Origin: Sphingomonas faeni
GTDB lineage: Bacteria; Pseudomonadota; Alphaproteobacteria; Sphingomonadales; Sphingomonadaceae
DNA: 64,000 nucleotides
Assembly (NCBI RefSeq): GCF_023195535.1
Contig: NZ_JALPNF010000002.1
Span: 248,001-312,000 of the forward strand
Reading direction: 5' to 3'
Shown: piece after piece, positions 27,796 to 35,637 of the stretch
How the letters are laid out: every line of letters begins with the position of its first letter
Position numbering within the stretch: the stretch's first letter is position 1
The notes under the pieces: generated by a model
Seen by the model: the letters and a program-made list of their open reading frames with translations, nothing else
Told to the model about the DNA's origin: nothing
The model's database searches: none
Program-made: the position numbers and the translations under genes

Positions 27796-27809
27796 TGGTA
27801 GCGCTATCG
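27796..27809. promoter_or_regulatory. LacI-type operator between SMP-30 and GH39 genes
   Basis: TGGTAGCGCTATCG matches the TG-TA-CG-TA-CA frame of the sites at 9208 and 12563 except for the final base, and its core TAGCGCTA is a perfect palindrome. It is placed between two divergent starts (27771 and 27838). Confidence 0.6.
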
Positions 27810-27837
27810 CTCAAAGTGCGGTGATAAAAGCGAGGGG

Positions 27838-29406
27838 ATGACGGTGTCGATACCAAAATGGGGATGCGCTGCGGCGTTGGGATTGAGCGCCATCGTATCC
27901 AGCCCGGTGTCGGCGGCCATCGCCGCGCGGACGATCGCGGTGGATGTACGCGCACCGTCGACGCCGCGCGACCGCATGGCCGAGCTTTCCATCGGCGCCG
28001 ATTTTCCCGGCACGCTGCAACGCGAAGACAGCCTCGCGCAACTCGGGCTCGTCCGGAAAGACCTGCGCTTCCGCTACATCCGTTTCCACAACGTCTTTGC
28101 GGACCAATTGGGCGTGTACCGCGAGGTCAACGGCAAGCCGGTCTATGATTGGCGAAAGCTCGATCGGCTGTACGACCGGCTGCTCGGCATGGGGCTCAAG
28201 CCGTTCGTCGAACTCGGCTTCACGCCCGACGCGATGAAAACGTCCGACCAGACGATCTTTTATTGGAAGGGCAACACGTCGCATCCTCAGCCGGAGAAAT
28301 GGACCGCGCTGGTCGATGCGTTCACGCGCCACATGATCGACCGCTATGGCGCCAAGGAAGTCCGCAGCTGGTATTTCGAATTCTGGAACGAACCCAATCT
28401 CGCCGGCTTCTGGGAAGGCGCCGACCAGGCCGCCTATTTCGACTATTACAAACGCACCGTGCGCGCGATCAAGGCGATCGATCCCGCGCTGCGCGTCGGC
28501 GGGCCGGCGACCGCAGGCGCTGGCTGGGTGCCCGAATTTCTCGCGTATGCGAAAGCCAATGCGCTCCCGGTCGATTTCGTCAGCACGCATACCTACGGCG
28601 TCGAGGGCGGATTTCTCGACGAGAAGGGCGAAGGCGATAACAAACTGTCGCGCGATCCCGATGCCGTCGTGAAGGACGTCCGCGCGGTGCGCGCGCAGAT
28701 CGATGCCGCCGGCCGCCCCGGACTGCCGCTGTTCTTCACCGAATGGAGCACCAGCTACAATCCGCGCGATCCGATCCACGACGACTATCTCGGCGCGGCC
28801 TATGTGCTCTCCAAGCTGCGACGCACCGAGGGGCTGGCGCAGGGCATGAGCTACTGGACGTTCAGCGACCTGTTCGAGGAACCCGGGCCGCAGGCCAAGC
28901 CGTTCGAGGGCGGCTTTGGGCTGATGACGCCGCAGGGTGTGCGGAAAGCGACGTGGTTCGCCTATAAATACCTCGCCGAGCTGGGCGACCGTGAAGTGCC
29001 GACCGGCGACGCCCAGAGCATCGCCGCGATCAAGGGCCGGACGATCCAGCTGCTCGCATGGCGCGACGTCCTGCCCGACCAGCCCGTGAGCAATCGCCCG
29101 TTCTTCACCAAAATCCGCGTTCCCGCCGCCGCGGCGCCGCTCGATATCAAGCTCGGCAGCCTGAAGCCGGGGTCGTACCGCGTCACGGTACGCCGCACCG
29201 GCTTTCGCCAGAACGACGCCTATACCGCGTATCTCGAAATGGGCAGGCCAGCGGTGCTGACCGAGACGCAGCTTGCGCAGCTGCAGGCGGCGACGCGGGA
29301 TTTGCCGACCACCAGCACGCTTCGGGTCCGCGCCGATGGCAAGGCGACGATCGACCTGCCGATGCGCGATCACGATGTGGTGATGATCGAGCTGACACCG
29401 GCCTGA
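27838..29406 (+). CDS. GH39 beta-xylosidase, exported
   Basis: Releases xylose from the non-reducing end of xylo-oligosaccharides. The 522-residue protein has a Sec signal (cleavage near PVSAA at 25-27). The barrel shows KPFVELGF (121-128), the acid/base E185 in FEFWNEPNL and the nucleophile E302 in FFTEWSTSY, the standard GH39 pair. A C-terminal beta-sandwich with PLDIKLGSLKPGSYRV follows. The operator shared with the lactonase gene, and the GH10/GH67 genes elsewhere in the window, favour xylan over the alpha-iduronide or rhamnolipid-type GH39 substrates. Confidence 0.9.
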   Translation: MTVSIPKWGCAAALGLSAIVSSPVSAAIAARTIAVDVRAPSTPRDRMAELSIGADFPGTLQREDSLAQLGLVRKDLRFRYIRFHNVFADQLGVYREVNGKPVYDWRKLDRLYDRLLGMGLKPFVELGFTPDAMKTSDQTIFYWKGNTSHPQPEKWTALVDAFTRHMIDRYGAKEVRSWYFEFWNEPNLAGFWEGADQAAYFDYYKRTVRAIKAIDPALRVGGPATAGAGWVPEFLAYAKANALPVDFVSTHTYGVEGGFLDEKGEGDNKLSRDPDAVVKDVRAVRAQIDAAGRPGLPLFFTEWSTSYNPRDPIHDDYLGAAYVLSKLRRTEGLAQGMSYWTFSDLFEEPGPQAKPFEGGFGLMTPQGVRKATWFAYKYLAELGDREVPTGDAQSIAAIKGRTIQLLAWRDVLPDQPVSNRPFFTKIRVPAAAAPLDIKLGSLKPGSYRVTVRRTGFRQNDAYTAYLEMGRPAVLTETQLAQLQAATRDLPTTSTLRVRADGKATIDLPMRDHDVVMIELTPA

Positions 29407-29494
29407 ACCGAGCACGGCCTGGCCGGAACAGTCGGACACTTTCGTCGCGTTCGAGGATTGGAGCACCACCCCGCACAGACCACAGGACACCGTC

Positions 29495-30271
29495 ATGCTC
29501 ATCGATCTTACCGGCAAGACCGCGCTCGTCACCGGCTCTACCGAAGGCATCGGCTTCGGGATCGCGCAAGGGCTCGCACGGGCGGGCGCGACCGTCATCG
29601 TCAATGGCCGTGCGCAGGCGAAGGTCGATACCGCGGTTGAGAAGATCGGCGGCAATGCGCGCGGGGTGGCCGCAGACCTCGGCAACGCCGACGGTCATGA
29701 CGTACTCGTCGCCGCGGTGCCGCACGCCGATATCGTCGTCAGCAATCTCGGCATCTTCCAACCCGCCGACTTTTTCGACGTCGACGACGCGACCTGGGAC
29801 CGGCACTGGCAGGTCAACGTGATGGCCGGCGTTCGACTGGCGCGTGCCTACCTGCCAGGCATGGCGACGAACGGCTGGGGGCGCCTCGTGTTGCTGTCAT
29901 CCGAATCCGCCTTCAACATTCCCGTCGAGATGATCCACTACGGCGTCAGCAAGACTGCCGACGTCGCGCTCGCACGGGGCCTCGCCAAGCGGATGGCGGG
30001 CACCGGCGTGACGGTGAATTCGGTGCTGCCCGGCCCGACCTTGTCCGAAGGCGTCGAGGCGATGCTCGAGGACGAACGCGTCAAGACCGGCAAGCCGATC
30101 GACGAGGTCGCCGCTACGTTCGTGCAGACGCATCGACCAAGCTCGATCATCCGCCGTGCCGCCACGGTCGAGGAGGTGGCGAACATGGTCGTCTATCTGG
30201 CCTCGCCGCTTGCCTCCGCCACCACCGGGGCGGCGATGCGCGTCGATGGCGGCGTGATCGACACGCTCTGA
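29495..30271 (+). CDS. short-chain dehydrogenase/reductase
   Basis: NAD(P)-dependent oxidoreductase of 258 residues, classical SDR length. The cofactor motif TGSTEGIG at 14-21, the NLG-type variant of NNAG (VSNLGIF), the catalytic serine in LLSSESA and the Y-x3-K pair in HYGVSKTA are all present. The terminal RVDGGVI is also typical. The substrate cannot be read from sequence. Its place 88 bases after the GH39 gene suggests a sugar or sugar-acid dehydrogenase (for example a 2-keto-acid reductase or gluconate/xylonate step), but that is inference. No signal peptide, so cytoplasmic. Confidence 0.9.
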   Translation: MLIDLTGKTALVTGSTEGIGFGIAQGLARAGATVIVNGRAQAKVDTAVEKIGGNARGVAADLGNADGHDVLVAAVPHADIVVSNLGIFQPADFFDVDDATWDRHWQVNVMAGVRLARAYLPGMATNGWGRLVLLSSESAFNIPVEMIHYGVSKTADVALARGLAKRMAGTGVTVNSVLPGPTLSEGVEAMLEDERVKTGKPIDEVAATFVQTHRPSSIIRRAATVEEVANMVVYLASPLASATTGAAMRVDGGVIDTL

Positions 30272-30281
30272 TACGGCACCG

Positions 30282-30569
30282 GTGGATCCGTTTCTCGCTG
30301 CGCTCGACCGGTTGCCGACCGGCTATAGCGAGGGTCTGTTCGCTGGCCGTCGCTGGGGCGTCACGGTCGATCTTTCGGCGGATCGTCGGCGGTGCTGGGT
30401 CTGGGGCGAAGAACTGGGCGGCAACGCACGGATCAGTTTCAACCTTTACAGGTTGGCGGACCGGCCCGTGCTACGCCCCTGCGAGATGCCCGCCGAGACC
30501 GTGATCGCCTTCATACTCGGCTATACGCCCGATCCGGCGCGGCTCACGCCACCGCCGTCGCGTGGATAG
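30282..30569 (+). CDS. small conserved-looking protein of unknown function
   Basis: A 95-residue soluble protein starting at GTG 30282, ten bases after the SDR stop. It reads as an antiparallel beta protein rich in Trp and Arg: YSEGLFAGRRWGVTVDLS, CWVWGEELGG and ISFNLYRL, followed by a helix PAETVIAFILGY. I recall similar short hypothetical proteins in alphaproteobacteria but know no function. Its last 26 bases overlap the end of the convergent ROK gene, so the two 3' ends cannot be separated by a terminator. Confidence 0.65.
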   Translation: MDPFLAALDRLPTGYSEGLFAGRRWGVTVDLSADRRRCWVWGEELGGNARISFNLYRLADRPVLRPCEMPAETVIAFILGYTPDPARLTPPPSRG

Positions 30570-31662
30570 GCAGGAGTGCCGCACCGATCGTCGCGGCGGC
30601 ACCCTCCAGCGTGGACACCGAGATGATCGGCAGGCCGCTGACATGATCGCCGATGTGCATCGCGCCGAAGTCGATATGCTCGACCAGCGCGCGCAGGATG
30701 CGGTTTGGCAGTGGGCTTGAGATCACGAACTCGCCCGGATCGATCCACGCCAGCCCCCAGTTTATGATCGGCGCGATCTGGCTGGCCGCGCGGCGGACCC
30801 AGGCATCGACGACATCCTCATACCCCGCGACCACCGCCTCGAAATCGACCAGCGAGTGGATATCGCAACCGGCCGCGCGAAGCGTGATTAACAGGTCGAG
30901 CGTCGAGGGGCGTGGCCGGTCGTTGGGATAGAGGCAGCCGATCTCCCCCGCGCTCGCCATCGCTCCGCGCAGGATCCGCCCCTCGACGATGATCCCCGCG
31001 CCGATCCCATGGCCGAGCAGGATCACCACCGCGGTCGAGCAGCGGCGCATCAGCCCGCCGACATAATATTCCGCCAGCGCCGCCGTATTGGCATCGTTCT
31101 CGATCCAGATCCGGTGGCCGATATGCTCCTCGAAAAGCGTCTTCAGATCGATCCCGCGCCATGCCCCAAGACTGTCGACCGTCCAGCGCCGGTTCCCCTC
31201 GGGCGACAGCGACGAGCCCGGAACGCCGATCCCGACGCCCAGCAGTCGCCGCCCGAGCAGCCGGTTCTCGATCGCCATGTCGTGCATCGATTCCGTGACG
31301 CGCGCGGCGAAAACGCGTGGATCGGGATCGTCGAACGGCTGCGAGCTGTGCGCGATCACCCCGCCCGCATAGTCGACGAGCGCCACCTCCATCAGCCCGC
31401 GGTGAAGCATCGCACCGACCGCATAGCCGGCATCGGGCGATATCCGCAGCGGCACGGCGGGCCGACCGGGCGTCACCGGCTCCGAACTCGGACATTCCTC
31501 GATCAGTCCGTGCGCGAGCAGGTTGCTCGACAGCCGCGTCAGCTTCGACGCACTCATCGCGAGATCGCCGGCGAGCTGCTTGCGAGATCGCCCACCGACC
31601 GAGCGCAGGACCTGCATGATCCGCCGCTCGTCATCGTCCAGTCTCAGCTTCGCATAGGCCAT
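30544..31662 (-). CDS. ROK-family transcriptional repressor
   Basis: A 372-residue DNA-binding member of the ROK (repressor, ORF, kinase) family. An N-terminal winged helix at about 10-60 (RKQLAGDLAMSASKLTRL) is followed by a sugar-kinase-like fold. DNA and ligand-site features are ENDANTAALAEY near 200 and GIGAGIIVEGRILRGAMASAGEIG near 223. The zinc-binding CxCGxxGCxE cluster of many ROK proteins is absent here (only one Cys follows), so zinc is probably not bound. It diverges from a TonB receptor gene, and an 18-bp palindrome lies between them. The effector is probably a sugar, perhaps mannose- or N-glycan-derived given the GH92 gene. Confidence 0.9.
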   Translation of the reverse strand: MAYAKLRLDDDERRIMQVLRSVGGRSRKQLAGDLAMSASKLTRLSSNLLAHGLIEECPSSEPVTPGRPAVPLRISPDAGYAVGAMLHRGLMEVALVDYAGGVIAHSSQPFDDPDPRVFAARVTESMHDMAIENRLLGRRLLGVGIGVPGSSLSPEGNRRWTVDSLGAWRGIDLKTLFEEHIGHRIWIENDANTAALAEYYVGGLMRRCSTAVVILLGHGIGAGIIVEGRILRGAMASAGEIGCLYPNDRPRPSTLDLLITLRAAGCDIHSLVDFEAVVAGYEDVVDAWVRRAASQIAPIINWGLAWIDPGEFVISSPLPNRILRALVEHIDFGAMHIGDHVSGLPIISVSTLEGAAATIGAALLPIHATAVA

Positions 31663-31697
31663 CGCCCACTCCCTCGCCGATCCCGATAGTCGATTAG

Positions 31698-31715
31698 TTT
31701 ATTTCGTGAAATTAA
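31698..31715. promoter_or_regulatory. 18-bp palindromic operator, candidate ROK binding site
   Basis: TTTATTTCGTGAAATTAA is an inverted repeat with perfect core ATTTC-GT-GAAAT and A/T-rich wings, of the same type as NagC/Mlc-like ROK sites. It lies 36 bases from the ROK start and 61 from the receptor start. Confidence 0.5.
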
Positions 31716-31775
31716 TTAAAATCGTCATATTCCACGTCCAGCGGCGTGGCATCGAACAGGGCTGGGGACGAACAG

Positions 31776-34334
31776 ATGACCAAATTTGGCTTGCGCACGG
31801 GTTGCGCCATTCTCGCGTTGAGCATCGCCGCGCAGTCGCCGGCCTGGGCCCAGACCGCCCCCACCACGCCGCCTGCCGCCACGCCCCCGGCCGATACGGT
31901 CCCGGCCGATACGGTCCCGGAAGCATCCGCACCCGACGCCGCGGCGCCTGACGCGGGCGGCGGCGACATCATCGTTACCGGCTCGGCTCGCCAGCAGCGC
32001 CGCTTCGACGTCTCCTACGCGGTCAACTCGCTGAGCAACGCCGACATCCAGAAGCTCGCGCCGATCAACTTCGCCGATCTGCTCGGCAAGCTCCCCGGCT
32101 TTGCAGTCGAGAATACCGGCGGCGAGGTCCAGAACATCATCCGCCTGCGGGGCCTGCCGAGCGACGGCGGGCTTGTCACTTTCCAGCAGGACGGACTGCC
32201 GATGTTCCACGAGAATGACGGCAATTTCTTCCGCGGCGACAGCATCAACCGGTTCGATCTGATGACGCAGCGCGTCGAGGTGGTGCGCGGCGGCCCTGCC
32301 CCGGTTTATGCCAGCTATGCCGCGGCGATCGTCAACAACATCACCGTGTCGGGCACCGACACGACGCGCGGCAAGGCGCAGGTGACGCTCGGCGATACTG
32401 GGCTCTACCGGCTCGATGCGTACCAGGCGGGCCCGATCGACGACTCGACCTATTACGCGATCGGCGGGTTCCTGCGCCGCCACGACGGCTACCGCGACAA
32501 CGGCTTCCCCAACGATCGCGGGGGCCAGGTCCGCGCCAACATCAAGCACGACTTCTCGAACGGATCGCTGCGCGTGTCCGGCAATTACCTGAACGACCAC
32601 AACGTCTTCTATCTGCCGATCCCGACCGCGGACCCGCGCGATCCGAGCAAGTCGCTCAACCAGTATATCGACTTCTTCAGCGGCACGATGAACTCGCCCG
32701 CGCTGCGCAACGCGAACATCCGTTTCCGCGAGGCCGACGGCACGACGCGCAACGTCGACGCCGATCTCGGCAATGGTCGCCACACCCAGTTCGGCAATGT
32801 CGGCGTCCAGTACGATGCGGACTATGACGGCTGGAAGGTCGCGGCGAAGGGCGGCGTCAGCGTCGGCAAGCTCCATTTCAACGCGCTGTATTCGACCACC
32901 AACCCCTCGGACGCCAACGCCTATGCCGCCAGCAACCTCGGCGCGGCACGGACCGCGTTCGGCGCGGGCGTGACCCGGCTCGGCTATGCGATCGCAGGCA
33001 CCAACGGCGCCGAAGTCTATGACCCCAACGCCGCCTCCGGCCTCGTCGTCCCCGCGCAGTTCCGCGACGTCGTCTCGAAATATTATTCGACGCAGGGCGA
33101 CCTCAGCGTCACGCGCTCGATCGCAACCGGCTTCGGCACGCACGATCTCCGCGTCGGCGTGTATGGCAGCCTGTACGGCGAGACCAACGAGGTCGCGTAT
33201 CAGGACTATCTGCTCGAGGTGAAGGGCAAGCCGCGGACGCTCGATCTGATCGCGTACAACGCCGCGGGCCAGGCGGTCGGTTCGATCACCGACAACGGCG
33301 TGCTGCGCTATACGACCACGCTCAACCGCGGCAACACCGACGCGAAGATGTACGCGCTCTACGCCAACGACACTTGGGAACTGACCAAGGGCCTGACGCT
33401 CGACGGCGGTGTCCGCCACGAACGTTACAGCTTCAACGGCTATGCCTTCGCGACGACCTCCGCAAACCTTGGCGACCCGACCACGCTCGCCGACAACGCG
33501 GTCCGCGCATTCACCGGGCAGATTATCAATTCGAAGCTGAGCCCGAGCATCACCAACTGGACCGGCGGGATCAACTACGACGTCACGCAGCATCTCGGCG
33601 CGTACGCCCGCGCGTCGCATCTCGAAACGCCGCCGTCGACGCAGGTTACCTACCAGATCAACCCGACGATCATCACGTCGAAGGCGAACCAGTATGAGGT
33701 CGGGCTGAAGGCCGCATTCGGCCGGTCGTATCTGTACCTGATCGGCTTCTACACGCGCTACAATCCGCTCAACGCGTCGTTCGTCGCGCTCGACCCGGTC
33801 ACCGGCCGCAACGACCAGTCGGTGCCATTCGTCGGCAAGGCGGAGATCAAGGGCATCGAGATCGACGGCAACCTCGCGCTGCCGCACGGTTTCGCGGTCA
33901 CCGGCGCGCTGACGATCAGCGATCCGCAGTATAAGAGCCTCGTCAACGCCAACGGCGCGAGCGCGGGCGACGTCGAGGGCAACCAGATTGTCCGCGAGCC
34001 GAAGGTCTATGGCAATATCCGCCCCTCGGTCGACTTCGACGTCGCGGGCAACTCGGTGCAGCTGTACGGCCGCTACGAATATACCGGCAAACGCTATGTC
34101 GACTTCTTCAACAACACTGCCCTGCCTTCGTATCAGACGGTCGGCGCTGGGCTCACGCTGACGCACGACACGTGGCAGATGCAGGTCGTCGGCGACAATC
34201 TGTTCAATGCCAAGGGCTTGACCGAGGGCAACACGCGCACCGATCAGTTGAGCGGCCAAGGTACCGCGGATGCGATCTACGGCCGCCCGATCTTCGGTCG
34301 CAACGTCCGCCTCGTGGTCAGCAAGTCCTGGTGA
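31776..34334 (+). CDS. TonB-dependent outer-membrane receptor
   Basis: Outer-membrane receptor of 852 residues, first gene of a set with DUF218, GH92 and transporter genes, so probably a glycan importer. It has a Sec signal (cleavage near AWAQ at 26), a Pro/Ala/Asp-rich linker with a tandem ADTVP duplication coded by a 15-base direct repeat (about 31889-31918), and a TonB-box-like DIIVTG at 64-69. The plug has LPGFAVENTGG and LRGLPSDGG. The C-terminus ends in Trp (VSKSW). ATG 31776 is preferred over 31746 because the signal peptide begins there. Confidence 0.92.
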   Translation: MTKFGLRTGCAILALSIAAQSPAWAQTAPTTPPAATPPADTVPADTVPEASAPDAAAPDAGGGDIIVTGSARQQRRFDVSYAVNSLSNADIQKLAPINFADLLGKLPGFAVENTGGEVQNIIRLRGLPSDGGLVTFQQDGLPMFHENDGNFFRGDSINRFDLMTQRVEVVRGGPAPVYASYAAAIVNNITVSGTDTTRGKAQVTLGDTGLYRLDAYQAGPIDDSTYYAIGGFLRRHDGYRDNGFPNDRGGQVRANIKHDFSNGSLRVSGNYLNDHNVFYLPIPTADPRDPSKSLNQYIDFFSGTMNSPALRNANIRFREADGTTRNVDADLGNGRHTQFGNVGVQYDADYDGWKVAAKGGVSVGKLHFNALYSTTNPSDANAYAASNLGAARTAFGAGVTRLGYAIAGTNGAEVYDPNAASGLVVPAQFRDVVSKYYSTQGDLSVTRSIATGFGTHDLRVGVYGSLYGETNEVAYQDYLLEVKGKPRTLDLIAYNAAGQAVGSITDNGVLRYTTTLNRGNTDAKMYALYANDTWELTKGLTLDGGVRHERYSFNGYAFATTSANLGDPTTLADNAVRAFTGQIINSKLSPSITNWTGGINYDVTQHLGAYARASHLETPPSTQVTYQINPTIITSKANQYEVGLKAAFGRSYLYLIGFYTRYNPLNASFVALDPVTGRNDQSVPFVGKAEIKGIEIDGNLALPHGFAVTGALTISDPQYKSLVNANGASAGDVEGNQIVREPKVYGNIRPSVDFDVAGNSVQLYGRYEYTGKRYVDFFNNTALPSYQTVGAGLTLTHDTWQMQVVGDNLFNAKGLTEGNTRTDQLSGQGTADAIYGRPIFGRNVRLVVSKSW

Positions 34335-35485
34335 CGGGCTTGCGTTTGATACTCGCGGCGTTGGCGATGACGGCGGCGGCTCCGGTGTGGGCGGAAACGT
34401 CCGCACCGGTGGCGGTCAGCGATACGGTCGTCGACACCTTGTCGGAGCGGCTGTTTCCGATGCTCGGCGCGCTGGGGCGGTTGCCGGCTGGCGCGCTCGA
34501 TACGCGGGCGGGACGGATTGCCGCGTGCGTTGGCGTACCCGCCTGCGTGATCGAGGCGACGATTTGGACCGATCAGGACCGGGCGATGATGGCGGAAAGG
34601 CTGGCCAAGACCGGCGCTTTGCGGTCGATCACGACGAATGCGGATCTGCCAGTTGCAGTCGGTATCGATCAGGAGCTCGAAGCGCTGAACGTGGTGCTGC
34701 GAGTCTACGGCCTCGGCTTGCCCGGACGCTATCCCAAGATCGACGGACCGATCTTCCCGACCGGCACGCCGTTCTTCACCGATAGCGTAAAGGTCGCGAT
34801 CGATACCGCGCGCACCGCGTCGGATTCGCCGCCCGCGACGATCTCGGCCAGCGTGCGGTTGGCTGTGGCGTTGCTCGATGCCAATGATGCGACGGCGGCG
34901 ACGCGGTTCGAACCGCTCGACCAGCGCGAAAATGCAGGCGCACGCACACTTGCCGCGCGGACCGATTGGAAGGCCTTCCGCTACTCGCTGCTGATCGTGC
35001 CCGGCGTCGGTCCTGAAGATACGGGCACTGAACTCAGCCCACGCAGCAAGCTCCACGCGCTGCTCGCGGCGCAACGCTATCGCCAGGGTCTCGCACCGTT
35101 CATCCTCGTCTCGGGCAGCGCGGTGCATCCGCGCGGCACGCGGTTCGTCGAAGCCGTCGAGATCCGCCGCGCACTGGTCGAGCGCTACGGCATCCCCGCC
35201 GACCGCGTCATCCTCGAGCCGTACGCGCGGCACACGACCACCAACCTGCGCAACGCGACGCGGCGGATGGTGGCGCTCGGTATCCCGCTCGATCGTCCGA
35301 CGCTGATCGTCACCGACGCCGAGCAGAGCAAATACATCGAGAGCCCGACCTTCACCGACCGCAACCGCACGGAACTGGGGTATCTGCCGGGCGCGGTCGG
35401 GCGGCGGCTGTCAGTGTACGATCTCGAATTTCAGGCGTCGCGGCTATTCATGCGCCACGATCCGCGCGATCCTCTCGATCCATGA
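34331..35485 (+). CDS. DUF218 (YdcF/SanA-like) exported protein
   Basis: A 384-residue protein. GTG 34331 overlaps the receptor stop (GTGA) and gives a clear signal peptide (LRLILAALAMTAAAPVWAE), so I choose it. Residues about 220-350 form the DUF218 fold: SLLIVPGVGPED, FILVSGSAVHP, VERYGIPADRVILEPYARHTTTNLRN and LIVTDAEQSKY, with conserved G-G/S-G and T-x-x-N elements. DUF218 proteins take part in envelope or vancomycin-tolerance functions, but biochemical roles are poorly known. The N-terminal 200 residues are not recognised. Coupled translation with the receptor implies a shared pathway. Confidence 0.75.
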   Translation: MTGLRLILAALAMTAAAPVWAETSAPVAVSDTVVDTLSERLFPMLGALGRLPAGALDTRAGRIAACVGVPACVIEATIWTDQDRAMMAERLAKTGALRSITTNADLPVAVGIDQELEALNVVLRVYGLGLPGRYPKIDGPIFPTGTPFFTDSVKVAIDTARTASDSPPATISASVRLAVALLDANDATAATRFEPLDQRENAGARTLAARTDWKAFRYSLLIVPGVGPEDTGTELSPRSKLHALLAAQRYRQGLAPFILVSGSAVHPRGTRFVEAVEIRRALVERYGIPADRVILEPYARHTTTNLRNATRRMVALGIPLDRPTLIVTDAEQSKYIESPTFTDRNRTELGYLPGAVGRRLSVYDLEFQASRLFMRHDPRDPLDP

Positions 35486-35533
35486 ACGATTATTTCAGGC
35501 ACGCATTGTCCAGCACGACAAACACCCCTGCCT

Positions 35534-35637
35534 CCACCCCGGCGAAGGCCGGGGCCCAATTGGGGGACGGCCATAACCGGGGATCGCGCTCCGTCACGTC
35601 GACCTTTCCAATTGTGCCCCGGCCTTCGCCGGGGTGG
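35534..35637. repeat. inverted repeat with GCCGGGG arms, REP/MITE-like
   Basis: Two 30-base arms (35534-35563 and 35608-35637) are reverse complements with one mismatch. They begin CCACCCCGGCGAAGGCCGGGG and enclose 44 bases. Each arm itself contains the hairpin CCCCGGC-GAAG-GCCGGGG. It fills the gap between the DUF218 stop and the TTG proposed as the GH92 start. Confidence 0.8.

Noticed and set aside
31725..34406. 893-codon open frame antisense to the second receptor gene
   Set aside because: Same shadow effect; no recognisable protein and a real receptor on the other strand.
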